From Albidovulum aestuarii (GTDB lineage: Bacteria; Pseudomonadota; Alphaproteobacteria; Rhodobacterales; Rhodobacteraceae), in NCBI RefSeq assembly GCF_029961185.1, contig NZ_JASBQQ010000006.1, positions 62,001-126,000 on the forward strand: 64,000 nucleotides of DNA, given 5' to 3'. Position 1 is the stretch's first letter. Each line of letters starts with the position of its first letter. The translations under genes and the position numbers were made by a program. The notes below the pieces were generated by a model. The model did no database searches. It saw only the letters and a program-made list of their open reading frames with translations, and was not told the origin of the DNA. Of the stretch, positions 34,447-43,991 are shown one piece after another.

Positions 34447-34824
34447 ATGACCAAGACGTTTGCCATTGTTTTTGGGATCAGTTCGGTTCTGGCGATGGGC
34501 GCTTATGCGCAGGAAGCAATGACAACCGAAGAACTCCTGACCCTCACCGACGGGGGCAAAGAGATCATTCTCGGCGGGGAAGGTCACGGATATAGCGGGA
34601 CTCTGATGCTGAATGTCGACGGTACTGGCATTGGCAATGCAACGACCGACGCTGGCGATAAGCTGACGATCACGGGTACCTGGCATGTCGCGGATGGAAA
34701 ATTTTGCCGGACATGGAAGGAATTTGACGGCGGCTCAGAGGTCTGTGAGGTCTGGAAAAAGACATCTGCCAGTTCGGTCGACGTCTACAAGGGCGACGCA
34801 AAACTCGGCGTCAATTCCTGGTGA
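34447..34824 (+). CDS. Small secreted protein of unknown function
   Basis: 125 residues. Signal peptide TKTFAIVFGISSVLAMGAYAQ, then a beta-rich mature domain with GGEGHGYSGTLMLNVDGTG, DKLTITGTWHVADGKFCRTW, and paired cysteines in FCRTW and VCEVWKK that could form a disulfide. The GTW…FCRxWxEF…CxxW pattern resembles small periplasmic DUF995-like proteins. A TTG at 34438 could extend it by three residues. Monocistronic; no functional context. Confidence 0.72.
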   Translation: MTKTFAIVFGISSVLAMGAYAQEAMTTEELLTLTDGGKEIILGGEGHGYSGTLMLNVDGTGIGNATTDAGDKLTITGTWHVADGKFCRTWKEFDGGSEVCEVWKKTSASSVDVYKGDAKLGVNSW

Positions 34825-34956
34825 AACTCTTCTCCTGACCTCTGCTGTCCCGAAATGCTTGGCTACTCAAGCCTGCAGGTCAAGGCTTGTACTGCGGACA
34901 TAAATAGGGCAGCGACCCGGACAAGCCCGAGACTTAAGTCGGAACAGCGAGCGGCG

Positions 34957-36039
34957 TCATCGTCCCCACTCGACCCCCTGCATCTCCCGCAACCGGCTCG
35001 CCGTGCGTTCGAATTCGAAACTTCCGGTGCCCTCGACATAAAGCCGCTCCGGCTCGTCCGCGGCGGAGCAGATGAGGCGCACCTTGCCTTCGTAAAGCGC
35101 GTCGATGAGGGTAACGAAGCGTTTCGCCTCGTTGTAGTTCTCGGACGACAGATGCGGGATGTCTTCGAGGATCAGCACCCGGACCGCGCCCGCGACGGCG
35201 AGGTAGTCGGCGGGGCCGAGGGGGCGGCCGCAGAGATCCCAGAAGCCCGCCCGCGCGACCCCGGCATGGTAGTCGGGCAAGATCACCTCTCTGCCTTTTA
35301 CGGTCAGCTTCAGCTCCGCATCGCCGCCGCCGCCTGTCAGTTCGGTCCAGATTTGCGCGAGCGCGGATTTGGCCCTTGCATCGGCGGGGGTGAAATAGAC
35401 CTGTGCGCCTTCCAGCCTGTGCTGGCGGTAATCCGTCTCGCTCTCAATCTCGCGGACCTCCATCCGGTCCTTCAGAAGCTGGATGAAGGGCAGGAAGAGG
35501 GGCCGGTTGAGCCCGTCCTTGTAAAGATCGTCCGGCACGCGGTTCGAGGTGGTGACCACCGTCACCCCCCGGTCGAAGAGCATCTGGAAGAGCCGGCCCA
35601 CGATCATCGCGTCGGCAATGTCGGTGATCTGCATCTCGTCGAAAGACAGAAGCCTGAGATCCTCGGCGATCTTCTCGGCCACGGGTCGGATTGCGTCGTC
35701 GACGCCGGTCTTGCGGGCCTCGTGCAAAGCCGCCTGCACTTCCTGCATGAAAGCGTGGAAATGAACACGGCGCTTGGCCTCGATATTCACATGGGCGTGG
35801 AAGAGGTCCATCAGCATCGACTTGCCGCGCCCGACCCCGCCCCAGAGGTAGAGCCCCTTCACGCCCTCAGGGGCCTTGGCAAAGAGCCCGCCGAGAAGCC
35901 CCTTCTTGCGGCCGTTCCCCGCCTCAAGCTCCTCGCGGATGCGCTGCAGTTCAGGTAATAGAGCGCGTTGGGCGGCGTCCTGCTTGAGCCCGCCCTCGTG
36001 CGTCATCCGGTCGTAGATTTCGGTCAATGTTTCGCCCAT
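34957..36039 (-). CDS. zapE: Cell division protein ZapE (AFG1-like ATPase)
   Basis: 360 residues. Walker A is GLYLWGGVGRGKSMLMDLF (~65), with MHAFMQEV-type HFHAFMQEVQAALH, Walker B LLSFDEMQITDIADAMI, and TTSNRVPDDLYKDGLNR for sensor 1. ZapE is an ATPase that acts at the Z-ring and is related to mitochondrial AFG1. ATG 36039 begins the conserved N-terminus; the extra upstream codons are not family-like. Confidence 0.94.
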   Translation of the reverse strand: MGETLTEIYDRMTHEGGLKQDAAQRALLPELQRIREELEAGNGRKKGLLGGLFAKAPEGVKGLYLWGGVGRGKSMLMDLFHAHVNIEAKRRVHFHAFMQEVQAALHEARKTGVDDAIRPVAEKIAEDLRLLSFDEMQITDIADAMIVGRLFQMLFDRGVTVVTTSNRVPDDLYKDGLNRPLFLPFIQLLKDRMEVREIESETDYRQHRLEGAQVYFTPADARAKSALAQIWTELTGGGGDAELKLTVKGREVILPDYHAGVARAGFWDLCGRPLGPADYLAVAGAVRVLILEDIPHLSSENYNEAKRFVTLIDALYEGKVRLICSAADEPERLYVEGTGSFEFERTASRLREMQGVEWGR

Positions 36040-36191
36040 GGCCTTCGATAGCGTGGGCGCCAGTCGAGGGGAAGTCTGGTTGCGGTTTCTGTGGCCTACC
36101 GATCCATCGCGAACCGTAATTGTTCGGGTCACAATTCTCGATTTGACCGTTTTACGGCACTCGGCGAAAGTGCCGGCCCACAGGAGACGTC

Positions 36192-37430
36192 ATGCAAAAG
36201 CGCGCCCAGATCCTCTTTCCGGCCCTGATTGCCGGGATCATCGTTCTCATGGTCTCGAACGCGATCCGGTCAAGCTTCGGTGTGTTCCAGATCCCGATTG
36301 CCGACGAGTTCGGCTGGCCGCGCGCCGATTTCAGCTTTGCCATCGCGGTCCAGAACCTCGCCTGGGGCATCGGTGCGCCGATATTCGGGGCCATCGCCGA
36401 GCGGTTTGGCGACAGGAAGGCCATCGTGCTCGGCGCGATCTGCTATGCGGCGGGGCTGGTCCTGTCGGCCTATGCAATGACACCGGGCCAACATCAGCTC
36501 CTGGAGATCCTCGTGGGCTTCGGCATCGCCGGAACCGGGTTTGGCGTCGTGCTGGCGGTTGTCGGGCGCGCGGCCTCCGACGAGAACCGGTCACTCTCGC
36601 TTGGCATTGCCTCGGCAGCGGGCTCGCTCGGGCAGGTCTTCTCGGCTCCGGTGGCAGAAATCTTGCTCGGGATCCTTCCATGGCAGATCGTCTTCATGAT
36701 TTTCGCGGCGGCGATCCTGACGGTCATCGCCGTCCTGCCGCTGATGCGCGCACCGGAACGGTCGGACGGTCCGGTGGCGGAGGTGTCGATGGGCGCGGCG
36801 CTCAGGCAGGCGTTTCGCGATCCGAGCTTCACGCTGATCTTTCTGGGGTTCTTTTCCTGCGGCTATCAGCTTGGCTTCATGGTCGCGCATTTCCCGGCAA
36901 TGGTGACCGAGATGTGCGGCCCGATCTCGCCCTCGGGACCGCTGGCCGCGATCGGCATCTCGTCGACCTCCGCCTTGGGCGCGGCGGCGATCTCGCTGAT
37001 CGGGCTTGCCAATATCGCGGGCACGCTGACCGCCGGGTGGCTCGGCAAGATCTTCCCTAAGAAGTATGTACTGGCCGCGATCTATACCGGGCGGACGCTC
37101 TTTGCCGCGATGTTCATCCTGTTCCCGATCACGCCACTCACCGTGGTTCTGTTCTCGATCGGCATGGGGTCGCTCTGGCTTGCCACGGTGCCGCTGACTT
37201 CCGGCCTCGTCGGCCATATCTACGGGCTGCGCTATATGGGTACGCTCTACGGGATCGTGTTTCTGTCACATCAGATTGGATCGTTCATGGGCGTCTGGCT
37301 CGGCGGGCGTCTTTACGATGCCTATGGCGACTACACGCTCGTCTGGTGGATCGGCGTCGCGGTAGGGGCGTTCTCGGCCATCGTACACCTGCCGGTGCGC
37401 GAGCGGCGCATGACCCCTCTGCCTGCATGA
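36192..37430 (+). CDS. MFS transporter, OFA/MCT-like
   Basis: 412 residues with 12 predicted transmembrane segments. The N-terminus (RSSFGVFQIPIADEFGWPRADFSFAIAVQNL) and the motif-A loop ERFGDRKAIVLG resemble oxalate/formate antiporter and monocarboxylate carriers. The substrate is probably a small organic anion, but this cannot be set from sequence. AGGAG lies upstream of the ATG. Confidence 0.85.
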   Translation: MQKRAQILFPALIAGIIVLMVSNAIRSSFGVFQIPIADEFGWPRADFSFAIAVQNLAWGIGAPIFGAIAERFGDRKAIVLGAICYAAGLVLSAYAMTPGQHQLLEILVGFGIAGTGFGVVLAVVGRAASDENRSLSLGIASAAGSLGQVFSAPVAEILLGILPWQIVFMIFAAAILTVIAVLPLMRAPERSDGPVAEVSMGAALRQAFRDPSFTLIFLGFFSCGYQLGFMVAHFPAMVTEMCGPISPSGPLAAIGISSTSALGAAAISLIGLANIAGTLTAGWLGKIFPKKYVLAAIYTGRTLFAAMFILFPITPLTVVLFSIGMGSLWLATVPLTSGLVGHIYGLRYMGTLYGIVFLSHQIGSFMGVWLGGRLYDAYGDYTLVWWIGVAVGAFSAIVHLPVRERRMTPLPA

Positions 37431-37495
37431 ACGTCTCGCATGTGTGTCTGGCCCCGGACGCCGCCAAGGTGTGAACTGGGGGCGGAAACTCCCGA

Positions 37496-38407
37496 TCAGG
37501 TACGCGCGGCGTCAAGAATGTAGCGGGCCGTCATCAGGTCGAGATGCGCGCCGCCGCCGTTCTTGGCGATGGTGATTTCGTCGTCGGATGTACGCGTGAA
37601 GCTGCCTGCGGCGATGTCGTAGAAATCGGCGAGGATATCACCCTCGGCGATTGCGCCCGAGGCGATCGGGTCCATGATCTCGCCGATATGATGGATCGTC
37701 GTGGCGCGGGCATCGACAAAGACCCGGGCGCGCCGCATGGCTTCGTCATCCACTTCGCGCATGTCCGGCCGGTAAGCACCGATCAGGTCAAGATGGGTGC
37801 CGGGTTTCAGCCATTCGCCCTTGATCATCGGTGAGGTCGCCATCGTTGCCGTGGCGATCACGTCGGCCTTGCCGACGGCCGCTTGCAGATCGGGCTCGAC
37901 CATCGCACCGGTCGCCTCGGCGAAGGCTTGGGCGGTTGCGGGCGTCCGGGTCCAGACATGGAAGCGCGCATTGGGGAAGGCCGCGGAGTAAGCCTCCACC
38001 ATCGACTGGGCGACAGTTCCCGCGCCGACGAGGAGGAAGGTTTCCGCGTCCCTGCGGGCGAGGCGGCGGGCCGAGAGCAGGCTGTCGGCGGCGGTCTTCC
38101 ACTTCGTCACCAGCGCGAAGTCGAGATAGGCCTCGGGGATGCCGGTCTGATCGGCAAAAAGCGCCACGGCGCCGTGCAGGTTCGGCACGTTGAAGCGCTG
38201 GTTGCCGGGATAGATCGTGGCGGCCTTCACAGCGAGACCCATGCCATCGATCCAAGCCGAGCGGGTCAGGAGCGTGTCGTCGCCGCGCCTGAGGACCGTA
38301 TCGCCGACCTCTGCCTTCGGCAGCAGGTGGCCTGCCTCCAGCGCCTCGGTCAGCGCGAGCCAGTCCAGCTTCGCCTCGGCTTCAGGTCCGACGATATCAA
38401 TGCTCAT
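37496..38407 (-). CDS. Ornithine cyclodeaminase family protein
   Basis: 303 residues. The family's NAD(P)-binding motif is LLVGAGTVAQSMVEAYSAAFP (~125), with PNARFHVWTRTPATAQAFAEATGA and DLIGAYRPDMREVDDEAM following. Members are ornithine cyclodeaminase, alanine dehydrogenase, ketimine reductase or related enzymes; the subtype is unclear. The ATG overlaps the HAD gene stop as ATGA. Confidence 0.88.
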   Translation of the reverse strand: MSIDIVGPEAEAKLDWLALTEALEAGHLLPKAEVGDTVLRRGDDTLLTRSAWIDGMGLAVKAATIYPGNQRFNVPNLHGAVALFADQTGIPEAYLDFALVTKWKTAADSLLSARRLARRDAETFLLVGAGTVAQSMVEAYSAAFPNARFHVWTRTPATAQAFAEATGAMVEPDLQAAVGKADVIATATMATSPMIKGEWLKPGTHLDLIGAYRPDMREVDDEAMRRARVFVDARATTIHHIGEIMDPIASGAIAEGDILADFYDIAAGSFTRTSDDEITIAKNGGGAHLDLMTARYILDAART

Positions 38408-39024
38408 GCAGCTTCCCCTTCGTTCAACAATCCTTCGGCGACCAGGCGAGCGGCAAAGCCCTCCGGCCCTTCGAAATGATGCACCTGCCAGCCGCGCGCG
38501 GAAGCGGCGGCGATGTTGTCTGCCTTGTCGTCGGTGAAAAGGAGCCCGCCCGGCGGCAGGCCGCAATCCTCCTCGACGATCTCGTAGATGCGCGGTTCCG
38601 GCTTCAACACGCCCAGATGCGCCGAGACATAGGCGCGGTCGAATTCCGCGAAGAAGGGGTAGGGGCCTTTGGCGATCTCGAATGTCTCAGCCCCGAAATT
38701 CGTGAGCGCAAAGACCGGCACCCCCCGGGCCTTCAGCGCCCGAAGCAGCCTGACCGAATGCGGGATGACTGGCTGCGCCATGTCGGTCCAGTTGTGGTGC
38801 CACTTCACGATCATGTCGGCCCATTCGGGATGTCGTTCGGCAAGGGCGAAGATGGTTTCGCGGAAAGGTGCGCCCCGGTCTATCGACAGGTTTACATCGT
38901 CGATCCCGGTCTCGGAAAACATGCGCTCCCGCTCGGCACGCGGCATCAGCCGGTCGTAGAACCCTTCCGGGTCCCAGCCGATCAGCACACGGCCGATATC
39001 GAATATGACTGCTTGGATGGTCAC
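38404..39024 (-). CDS. HAD-family hydrolase
   Basis: 206 residues from GTG 39024, which has AAAGGGA seven bases upstream; an ATG at 39045 would add seven residues. Motif I is VIFDIGRVLIGWDPE: the second Asp of DxD is replaced (DIG), as in the YihX/haloacid dehalogenase-like branch. Motif II is ALTNFG and motif III/IV is LKPEPRIYEIV with LLFTDDKADNI. Probable small-molecule phosphatase; substrate unknown. Coupled to the ornithine cyclodeaminase-family gene. Confidence 0.85.
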   Translation of the reverse strand: MTIQAVIFDIGRVLIGWDPEGFYDRLMPRAERERMFSETGIDDVNLSIDRGAPFRETIFALAERHPEWADMIVKWHHNWTDMAQPVIPHSVRLLRALKARGVPVFALTNFGAETFEIAKGPYPFFAEFDRAYVSAHLGVLKPEPRIYEIVEEDCGLPPGGLLFTDDKADNIAAASARGWQVHHFEGPEGFAARLVAEGLLNEGEAA

Positions 39025-39079
39025 TTCTCGTCCCTTTCGGCACATCTAGATCACAGGCTCTGCCGGTGCGAAACCCCTC

Positions 39080-40057
39080 TCAGCGGCGATAGCGTGGCGT
39101 GTCAGGAACGTCGGCATAACTGCTTTCCGCCTCGCGCCAGACCATGAAGAGGCCCGAACCGATGATCAGCGCGATGCCCGCCATTGCGACCAGATCCGGC
39201 CAGTCGCCGAAGACGAGAACGCCCCAGATCACGGCAAGCGGCATGGCGACATATTCGAACGGCGCAACCACGGCGGCCTCGGCGACGCGGTAGGCCTGAC
39301 TGATCAGGAATCCACCAAAGGCAGAGGTGGCGCCAACGGCGAAAAGAATCCACCAGTCACGGCCCGAAGGCATCACCCATTCGCGGAAGAGAAAGTCGAG
39401 CGAGGCATTGCCGGTTCCAGCAAGGTGGCCATCGCCGATGGCGATCCCGGTCAGGCCCGAAATCACGATGAAGGTGAACTGGATGTAGAAGGACATCGAC
39501 AGCGCGTTCTCGGTCCGGCCGATATAGCGGGTCAACATATGGAGCGTGGCATAGCCGAAAGCGGCGGCAATGGGCAGAAGGGCGGCGGGCTGAAAGACCG
39601 ACGTGCCCGGGCGCAGGATGATGAGAACGCCGACAAGACCGACGGCTATCGCCGCCCAGCGTCTTGGCCCGACCTTCTCGCCAAGGAAGATCACCGAGAA
39701 GACTGTGATGATCAGCGGCGAGACGAAGAAGATCGCGACGCCATCGGCCAGAGGCAGCGACGCGAGGCCGAGAAAGAAGGTCATGTTGGCGAAGACGACG
39801 CATGCGCCCCGCGCCAGATGCAATGCCAGTCGCCGCGTCCTGAGGGCTGCGAAACCGCCCGACACCGGCAGGAGTACCGTCAGAAGCACGGCCATTCCGA
39901 TCAAAGAGCGGAACAGCACAACCTCGTGCAGCGCATAGCCGTCCGACAGGAACTTGATCGCCATGTCATTGACCGAAAAGCAGAAGACCGCGCCAAGGGC
40001 GCAGAGGGCTCCGAGAAGCGTGGGGGTTTCGGATATCGTCTTCAGCATGGCGGGCAT
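39080..40057 (-). CDS. EamA/DMT-family transporter
   Basis: 325 residues, ten transmembrane segments in two EamA repeats: LLGALCALGAVFCFSVNDMA with HEVVLFRSLIGMAVLL opens the first, and PIAAAFGYATLHMLTRYI with AFEYVAMPLAVIWGVLVFGDWPD marks the second. Family members export amino acids or metabolites. The start is ATG 40057 (or 40048); neither has a strong RBS. The longer open frame adds no membrane segment. Confidence 0.87.
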   Translation of the reverse strand: MPAMLKTISETPTLLGALCALGAVFCFSVNDMAIKFLSDGYALHEVVLFRSLIGMAVLLTVLLPVSGGFAALRTRRLALHLARGACVVFANMTFFLGLASLPLADGVAIFFVSPLIITVFSVIFLGEKVGPRRWAAIAVGLVGVLIILRPGTSVFQPAALLPIAAAFGYATLHMLTRYIGRTENALSMSFYIQFTFIVISGLTGIAIGDGHLAGTGNASLDFLFREWVMPSGRDWWILFAVGATSAFGGFLISQAYRVAEAAVVAPFEYVAMPLAVIWGVLVFGDWPDLVAMAGIALIIGSGLFMVWREAESSYADVPDTPRYRR

Positions 40058-40248
40058 CTGATAGAGAAGTTTGGACGGGCGCAAGCGGGGATGCGCACTG
40101 GGCCGCGCTATGCCGCTGAGAGTCCATTGTGGCGGAATTCTGCGACGCAGCCAAAGGCCGCTTTGCCCGGTCCTACTTGTGACCGGGATACTCATAAATT
40201 CGGACTGAGCGACGCGCGCAGAGCGATTGCTGTGCCGCGAAATGAGAC

Positions 40249-40267
40249 GGGCGCATTGTCCGCGCCC
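40249..40267 (-). terminator. Possible terminator hairpin downstream of the MBL gene
   Basis: GGGCGC and GCGCCC arms around a 7-base loop lie 45 bases beyond the stop of the minus-strand MBL-fold gene, in the 254-base gap before the EamA gene. No T-run follows, so it is a weak candidate. The rest of the gap shows nothing recognisable. Confidence 0.35.
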
Positions 40268-40311
40268 GCCCAATGTCACACAGAATACTCAAGACAGCCG
40301 CGTATTCAGCG

Positions 40312-41319
40312 TCAGTCGTCCCAACGGATATAGATCAACGCGGTGCGGACGTGGTCTTCCATCCAAACGTCAGCTCCGGCCAGACGATCGACCCAACGCT
40401 CCTCCAGTTCCGCGGTCGCCCGTTCGGCGACGACATCCAGGAACCGCTTGAACAGCAAATACTTATTGTCAAATCCGCCGATTTCTCCGGCCGTCTCGAC
40501 AAAGATGCCCATCAAGTCTGTTTCGGCATGAACGCGTTTGACGGTATCATAGACGTCTTGCGTGAATTCTTGCGTTTCGACAACGTCCTGCCGGGTACCG
40601 GGATGCGACAGGTGGCCGCCGACGAACACGTCGAAATCGTAGGCGAGCAAAGTCTCAAAGACGTTCCGGTATTCGTGGAAGTTTGACGTGATGTCGAAAC
40701 CCATGAACGGAACGTAACCTGGTGCGATCGTATCGACCGCCATCAGGAATTTGGCGTGGGGGATGTAGGCGATGACGTCGCCTTCGTCGGAATGGTAGTT
40801 GGCTTTTCTGAGCTCAATATGCAGGCCACCTTGTTCGAGAACCAGCTCGTCTTGAAACGTGGTGGTCGGCAAAAGCCGGTTCGGGTCGTTTTTCTCTGAC
40901 AGGAACGCCGCAACCCCTGTCAAGGCGACGATATTCAAACCCTCGATCCCCGCGAATGCGGCAGACCCGCCGATATGGTCCTTGTGCGCGTGAGTATAGA
41001 CGAGGCTGTTGATAGGCTGATCGGTAACTGCGGCGATCTCGCCCGGGATCTTGGCTGCGTAGGACTCGGGCGCATCAAGAACGACCACGCCAGCATCGGT
41101 CACCACAAAGGCTGATTGCCACACGCCGTCGGTCACCACATAGACACCGTCGGCGACTTCCCGCGTCTCAACGCCCTTGTCCGGATCAATCGCCCAGGCA
41201 CGCTCAAGCGTTGCGGGCAGGACCGGCGCGTATTCGGATAACTCCTGCGCCTCCGCAGAGATTGACAGGCCGGTGAAGACGCTGAGTGTCATTGACGTGA
41301 TCTTGGCAGATACTGTCAT
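40312..41319 (-). CDS. Periplasmic MBL-fold metallo-hydrolase
   Basis: 335 residues. Signal peptide TLSVFTGLSISAEAQ, then the metallo-beta-lactamase fold with the HxHxDH metal motif THAHKDHIGG (~120), KANYHSDEGDV and GGHLSHPGTR supplying later histidines. The substrate is unknown; the fold serves many hydrolases. ATG 41319 has AAGGAA upstream. Lower GC content than the neighbours, with the LysR and reductase genes, hints at a separately acquired three-gene unit. Confidence 0.85.
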   Translation of the reverse strand: MTVSAKITSMTLSVFTGLSISAEAQELSEYAPVLPATLERAWAIDPDKGVETREVADGVYVVTDGVWQSAFVVTDAGVVVLDAPESYAAKIPGEIAAVTDQPINSLVYTHAHKDHIGGSAAFAGIEGLNIVALTGVAAFLSEKNDPNRLLPTTTFQDELVLEQGGLHIELRKANYHSDEGDVIAYIPHAKFLMAVDTIAPGYVPFMGFDITSNFHEYRNVFETLLAYDFDVFVGGHLSHPGTRQDVVETQEFTQDVYDTVKRVHAETDLMGIFVETAGEIGGFDNKYLLFKRFLDVVAERATAELEERWVDRLAGADVWMEDHVRTALIYIRWDD

Positions 41320-41442
41320 GGGATGTTCCTTTCTCGACGAAGTGATTGCGAATGCCGTAAACATAGAAGTTCCCGCATTCGGTAATTAGCGCGCTCGTTT
41401 GGAAATAACTTTTCCGTATTTGGGATGAATTGCTTCGCATCG

Positions 41443-42348
41443 TTACACCGGCAAATCCGGGAAGAGGGACACTGCCATCTGCACTGAGAATTCCTTGAAC
41501 AGGCGCAGGGGACGAGAGATATGGCGGTTCCCAAGATGAAGAATGGACAGGTCGTCGGGGGTGAGGTGCCATTCAGGCAAGACCTCGACCAGTGATCCAT
41601 CCTCGTAAAGCTGCGGTGAAACGATGGGGGGAAGCTCGCCAATCCCTGATCCGGATTTCAAGGCATTGGCCAGACCCGCATAGTCGTTCATGGTGATGTG
41701 GGGGCGAAAGGTTACCATTTTCGTCGTGGATCGGTTTTTTAGCAGCCAGCTGGCCTCGCGCTGCAAGAGCCCGAAAGTAAGCAACCGGTGCTGGCACAGA
41801 TCATCCGGCGTCGCCGGGGCTGCATACCGCTCGAGGTACGCAGGGCTGGCCAGCAAACGGCAGCGATACCGAAGTAATCGTTTCGCAATCAGTCTGGAGT
41901 CGTTCAGTCGCCCAACGCGGAACGCCAGATCGATACCATCGGCAATATGATCGACAAAACGATCCGTTACGACGACCTGTATGTTGACGGCGGGATAGGA
42001 TGCTTGAAAGCCGCTGATCAAGGGGGCGATCAGAGAGTCCGCGATGTTTGGCGGACAGGACAGCCTCAGGGTGCCGGACACCTCCGTCAACCGGTTCAAC
42101 ACGACCGCATCCACCGCGTCATGAACTTCTGCACCCTGCTGTGCAAATTGCAATATCTCTGCGCCGATATCCGTCAGGCGCAAATGCCGGGTCGATCTTT
42201 CCAGGAGTCGGACGCCAAGCTGGTTTTCCAGTTCGGCCACTTTCCGGCTGACGGTAGACAGAGGTATGCGCAGCCTGCGCGAGGCCTCGGAAAAGCTTTG
42301 GGTCTCGACGACGCGGGCGAAAATCATGAGTGCGTTAAGGTCATGCAT
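41443..42348 (-). CDS. LysR-family transcriptional regulator
   Basis: 301 residues. The HTH is at the N-terminus (LNALMIFARVVETQSFSEASRRLRIPLSTVSRKVAELENQLG), followed by the periplasmic-binding-like effector domain. It is divergent from the reductase gene at 42466 (117-base shared promoter) and upstream of the MBL gene in the same orientation, so it probably controls both. GGGAGG precedes the ATG. Confidence 0.92.
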   Translation of the reverse strand: MHDLNALMIFARVVETQSFSEASRRLRIPLSTVSRKVAELENQLGVRLLERSTRHLRLTDIGAEILQFAQQGAEVHDAVDAVVLNRLTEVSGTLRLSCPPNIADSLIAPLISGFQASYPAVNIQVVVTDRFVDHIADGIDLAFRVGRLNDSRLIAKRLLRYRCRLLASPAYLERYAAPATPDDLCQHRLLTFGLLQREASWLLKNRSTTKMVTFRPHITMNDYAGLANALKSGSGIGELPPIVSPQLYEDGSLVEVLPEWHLTPDDLSILHLGNRHISRPLRLFKEFSVQMAVSLFPDLPV

Positions 42349-42465
42349 AGCTGCCTCCCGAATTTGGGATAATGATTTCCGATCATACCGACTTATCGGA
42401 GAGGGCCAAGTGTTCGATACTGCCAAAGAGGCAGCGCGCTTGCTGCACAACTCGGGAGCAGATGT

Positions 42466-43446
42466 ATGCCTGACACCATGAAAGCCGCCGTGATCTACGA
42501 AGCGGGAGGGCCTGAAGTTCTCAAACTCGAAGAGCGGCCCATTCCGACGCCCCAGATCGGTCAGGTCCTAATCAAGGTAAGGGCGTTCGGGCTTAACAGA
42601 TCCGAGCTTTTCACCCGCCAAGGGCATTCGCCAAACGTGGCGTTCCCCCGCATTCTCGGCATCGAGGCCGTCGGCACTGTTGAACATGCCCCCGGTGGTG
42701 AATTCGAAGCCGGAGACGTCGTTGCAACCGCAATGGGCGGGATGGGGCGCGCGTTTGATGGTGGCTACGCGGAATACACGATGGTCCCTGCAAGCCAGGT
42801 TCAGAAGATTGACGTTGATCTTGGTTGGGACGTGCTTGGTGCCGCGCCAGAGATGCTGCAGACGGCATGGGGGTCGCTCTTCACGGCGCTGCAACTCAAG
42901 GAAGGCGATACTCTTCTGGTCAGAGGTGGCACAACCTCAGTCGGATTGGCGGCGGCCGCAATTGCCAGGAAACATGGTGCCATCGTCGCTGCCACAACGC
43001 GCAATCCCACGCGTGAAGCCATGTTGCGCGACAACGGAGCAGATCAGGTGTTCATTGACACGGGCCAGATCGCACAGCAGGTCCGCGAAGTCTTCCCCCG
43101 TGGGGTCAACAAGGTCCTCGAACTGGTCGGAGCCACGACTTTGGCGGATTCACTGCACGCGACGAGGCAGAACGGCACGGTTTGCATGACGGGAATGGTC
43201 GGCAACAAGTGGTCTTTTGACGACTTTAGCCCAATGGGCGTCATCCCGACTGCTGTGAACCTGACGACCTACTCGGGCGGCTCCGAAGATTTCACGCGCA
43301 CGCCGCTCAATGAGCTTCTGGAGGACATCAAGGCCGGGACACTTCCGCTAAGAATAGGCAGGACCTTCGCTCTTGACGAAATCGTGGACGCACATCGTAC
43401 GATGGAAAGTAACGATGCCGGAGGCAAGATCGTTGTCCTAACCTGA
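42466..43446 (+). CDS. Zinc-free MDR/quinone oxidoreductase-like protein
   Basis: 326 residues of the medium-chain dehydrogenase family. KAAVIYEAGGPEVLKLEERPIPTP at the N-terminus, the Rossmann motif LLVRGGTTSVGLAAAAIARKHGA and no Cys/His zinc ligands point to an NADPH:quinone reductase-like enzyme. Probably controlled by the divergent LysR gene. ATG 42466 has GGGAG at 8 bases; ATG 42478 is an alternative. Confidence 0.9.
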   Translation: MPDTMKAAVIYEAGGPEVLKLEERPIPTPQIGQVLIKVRAFGLNRSELFTRQGHSPNVAFPRILGIEAVGTVEHAPGGEFEAGDVVATAMGGMGRAFDGGYAEYTMVPASQVQKIDVDLGWDVLGAAPEMLQTAWGSLFTALQLKEGDTLLVRGGTTSVGLAAAAIARKHGAIVAATTRNPTREAMLRDNGADQVFIDTGQIAQQVREVFPRGVNKVLELVGATTLADSLHATRQNGTVCMTGMVGNKWSFDDFSPMGVIPTAVNLTTYSGGSEDFTRTPLNELLEDIKAGTLPLRIGRTFALDEIVDAHRTMESNDAGGKIVVLT

Positions 43447-43541
43447 ATGGTAATCTGGGCGGAAGCGGACGTTCCGATAGGAAAGCTGGACGTCAGCTTC
43501 GTCTGCTTGCTGCCGCTTGTAGCCGAAGCACGCCGTCCCTA

Positions 43542-43991
43542 TCACCCCTGTCCCACCGCTCTCAGCAGCCGGTCGAGAGCCGAGGAAAACCGCGCCCGGT
43601 CCTGTTTGGAAAACGCCTTGCCGCCGCCCTGCCGGAACGGGTCGGCTGCGCGCAGGTCGGCCATCAGGTCGCGGGTGGCCAGCGCGTTGCCGATATTGGC
43701 GGAGGTCAGCGCCTCGCCATTGTGCTTCAGCACCAGCGCCCCGGCCTCCACGCATTTCGCGGCCAAGGGGATGTCGCCGGTGATCACAACATCGCCCTTG
43801 CCCGCCCGTTCGGCGATCCATTTGTCGGCCTCGTCCGGCCCCTCGGTGACAAAGATCGTCTCGACCAGCGGATGCGCGGACGGCCGGATGCCGCCGTTGC
43901 AGACCATCTTGACCGGCACCTTCAGCCGGTCGGCGGCGCGGATGCATTCCTCCTTCACCGGGCAGGCATCGGCATCGACGTAGAGCGTCAT
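43542..43991 (-). CDS. YaiI/YqxD (DUF188) family protein
   Basis: 149 residues, conserved start [21 protein letters not shown], then [33 protein letters not shown]. The family has a PIN-like fold with clustered acidic residues; its role is not established. The start overlaps the sthA stop as ATGA, so it is the second gene after sthA. Confidence 0.93.
   Translation of the reverse strand: MTLYVDADACPVKEECIRAADRLKVPVKMVCNGGIRPSAHPLVETIFVTEGPDEADKWIAERAGKGDVVITGDIPLAAKCVEAGALVLKHNGEALTSANIGNALATRDLMADLRAADPFRQGGGKAFSKQDRARFSSALDRLLRAVGQG

Noticed and set aside
39425-40333. 302-codon open frame on the plus strand
   Set aside because: Antisense to the EamA transporter; rich in charged residues by codon mirror effect, with no fold signature.
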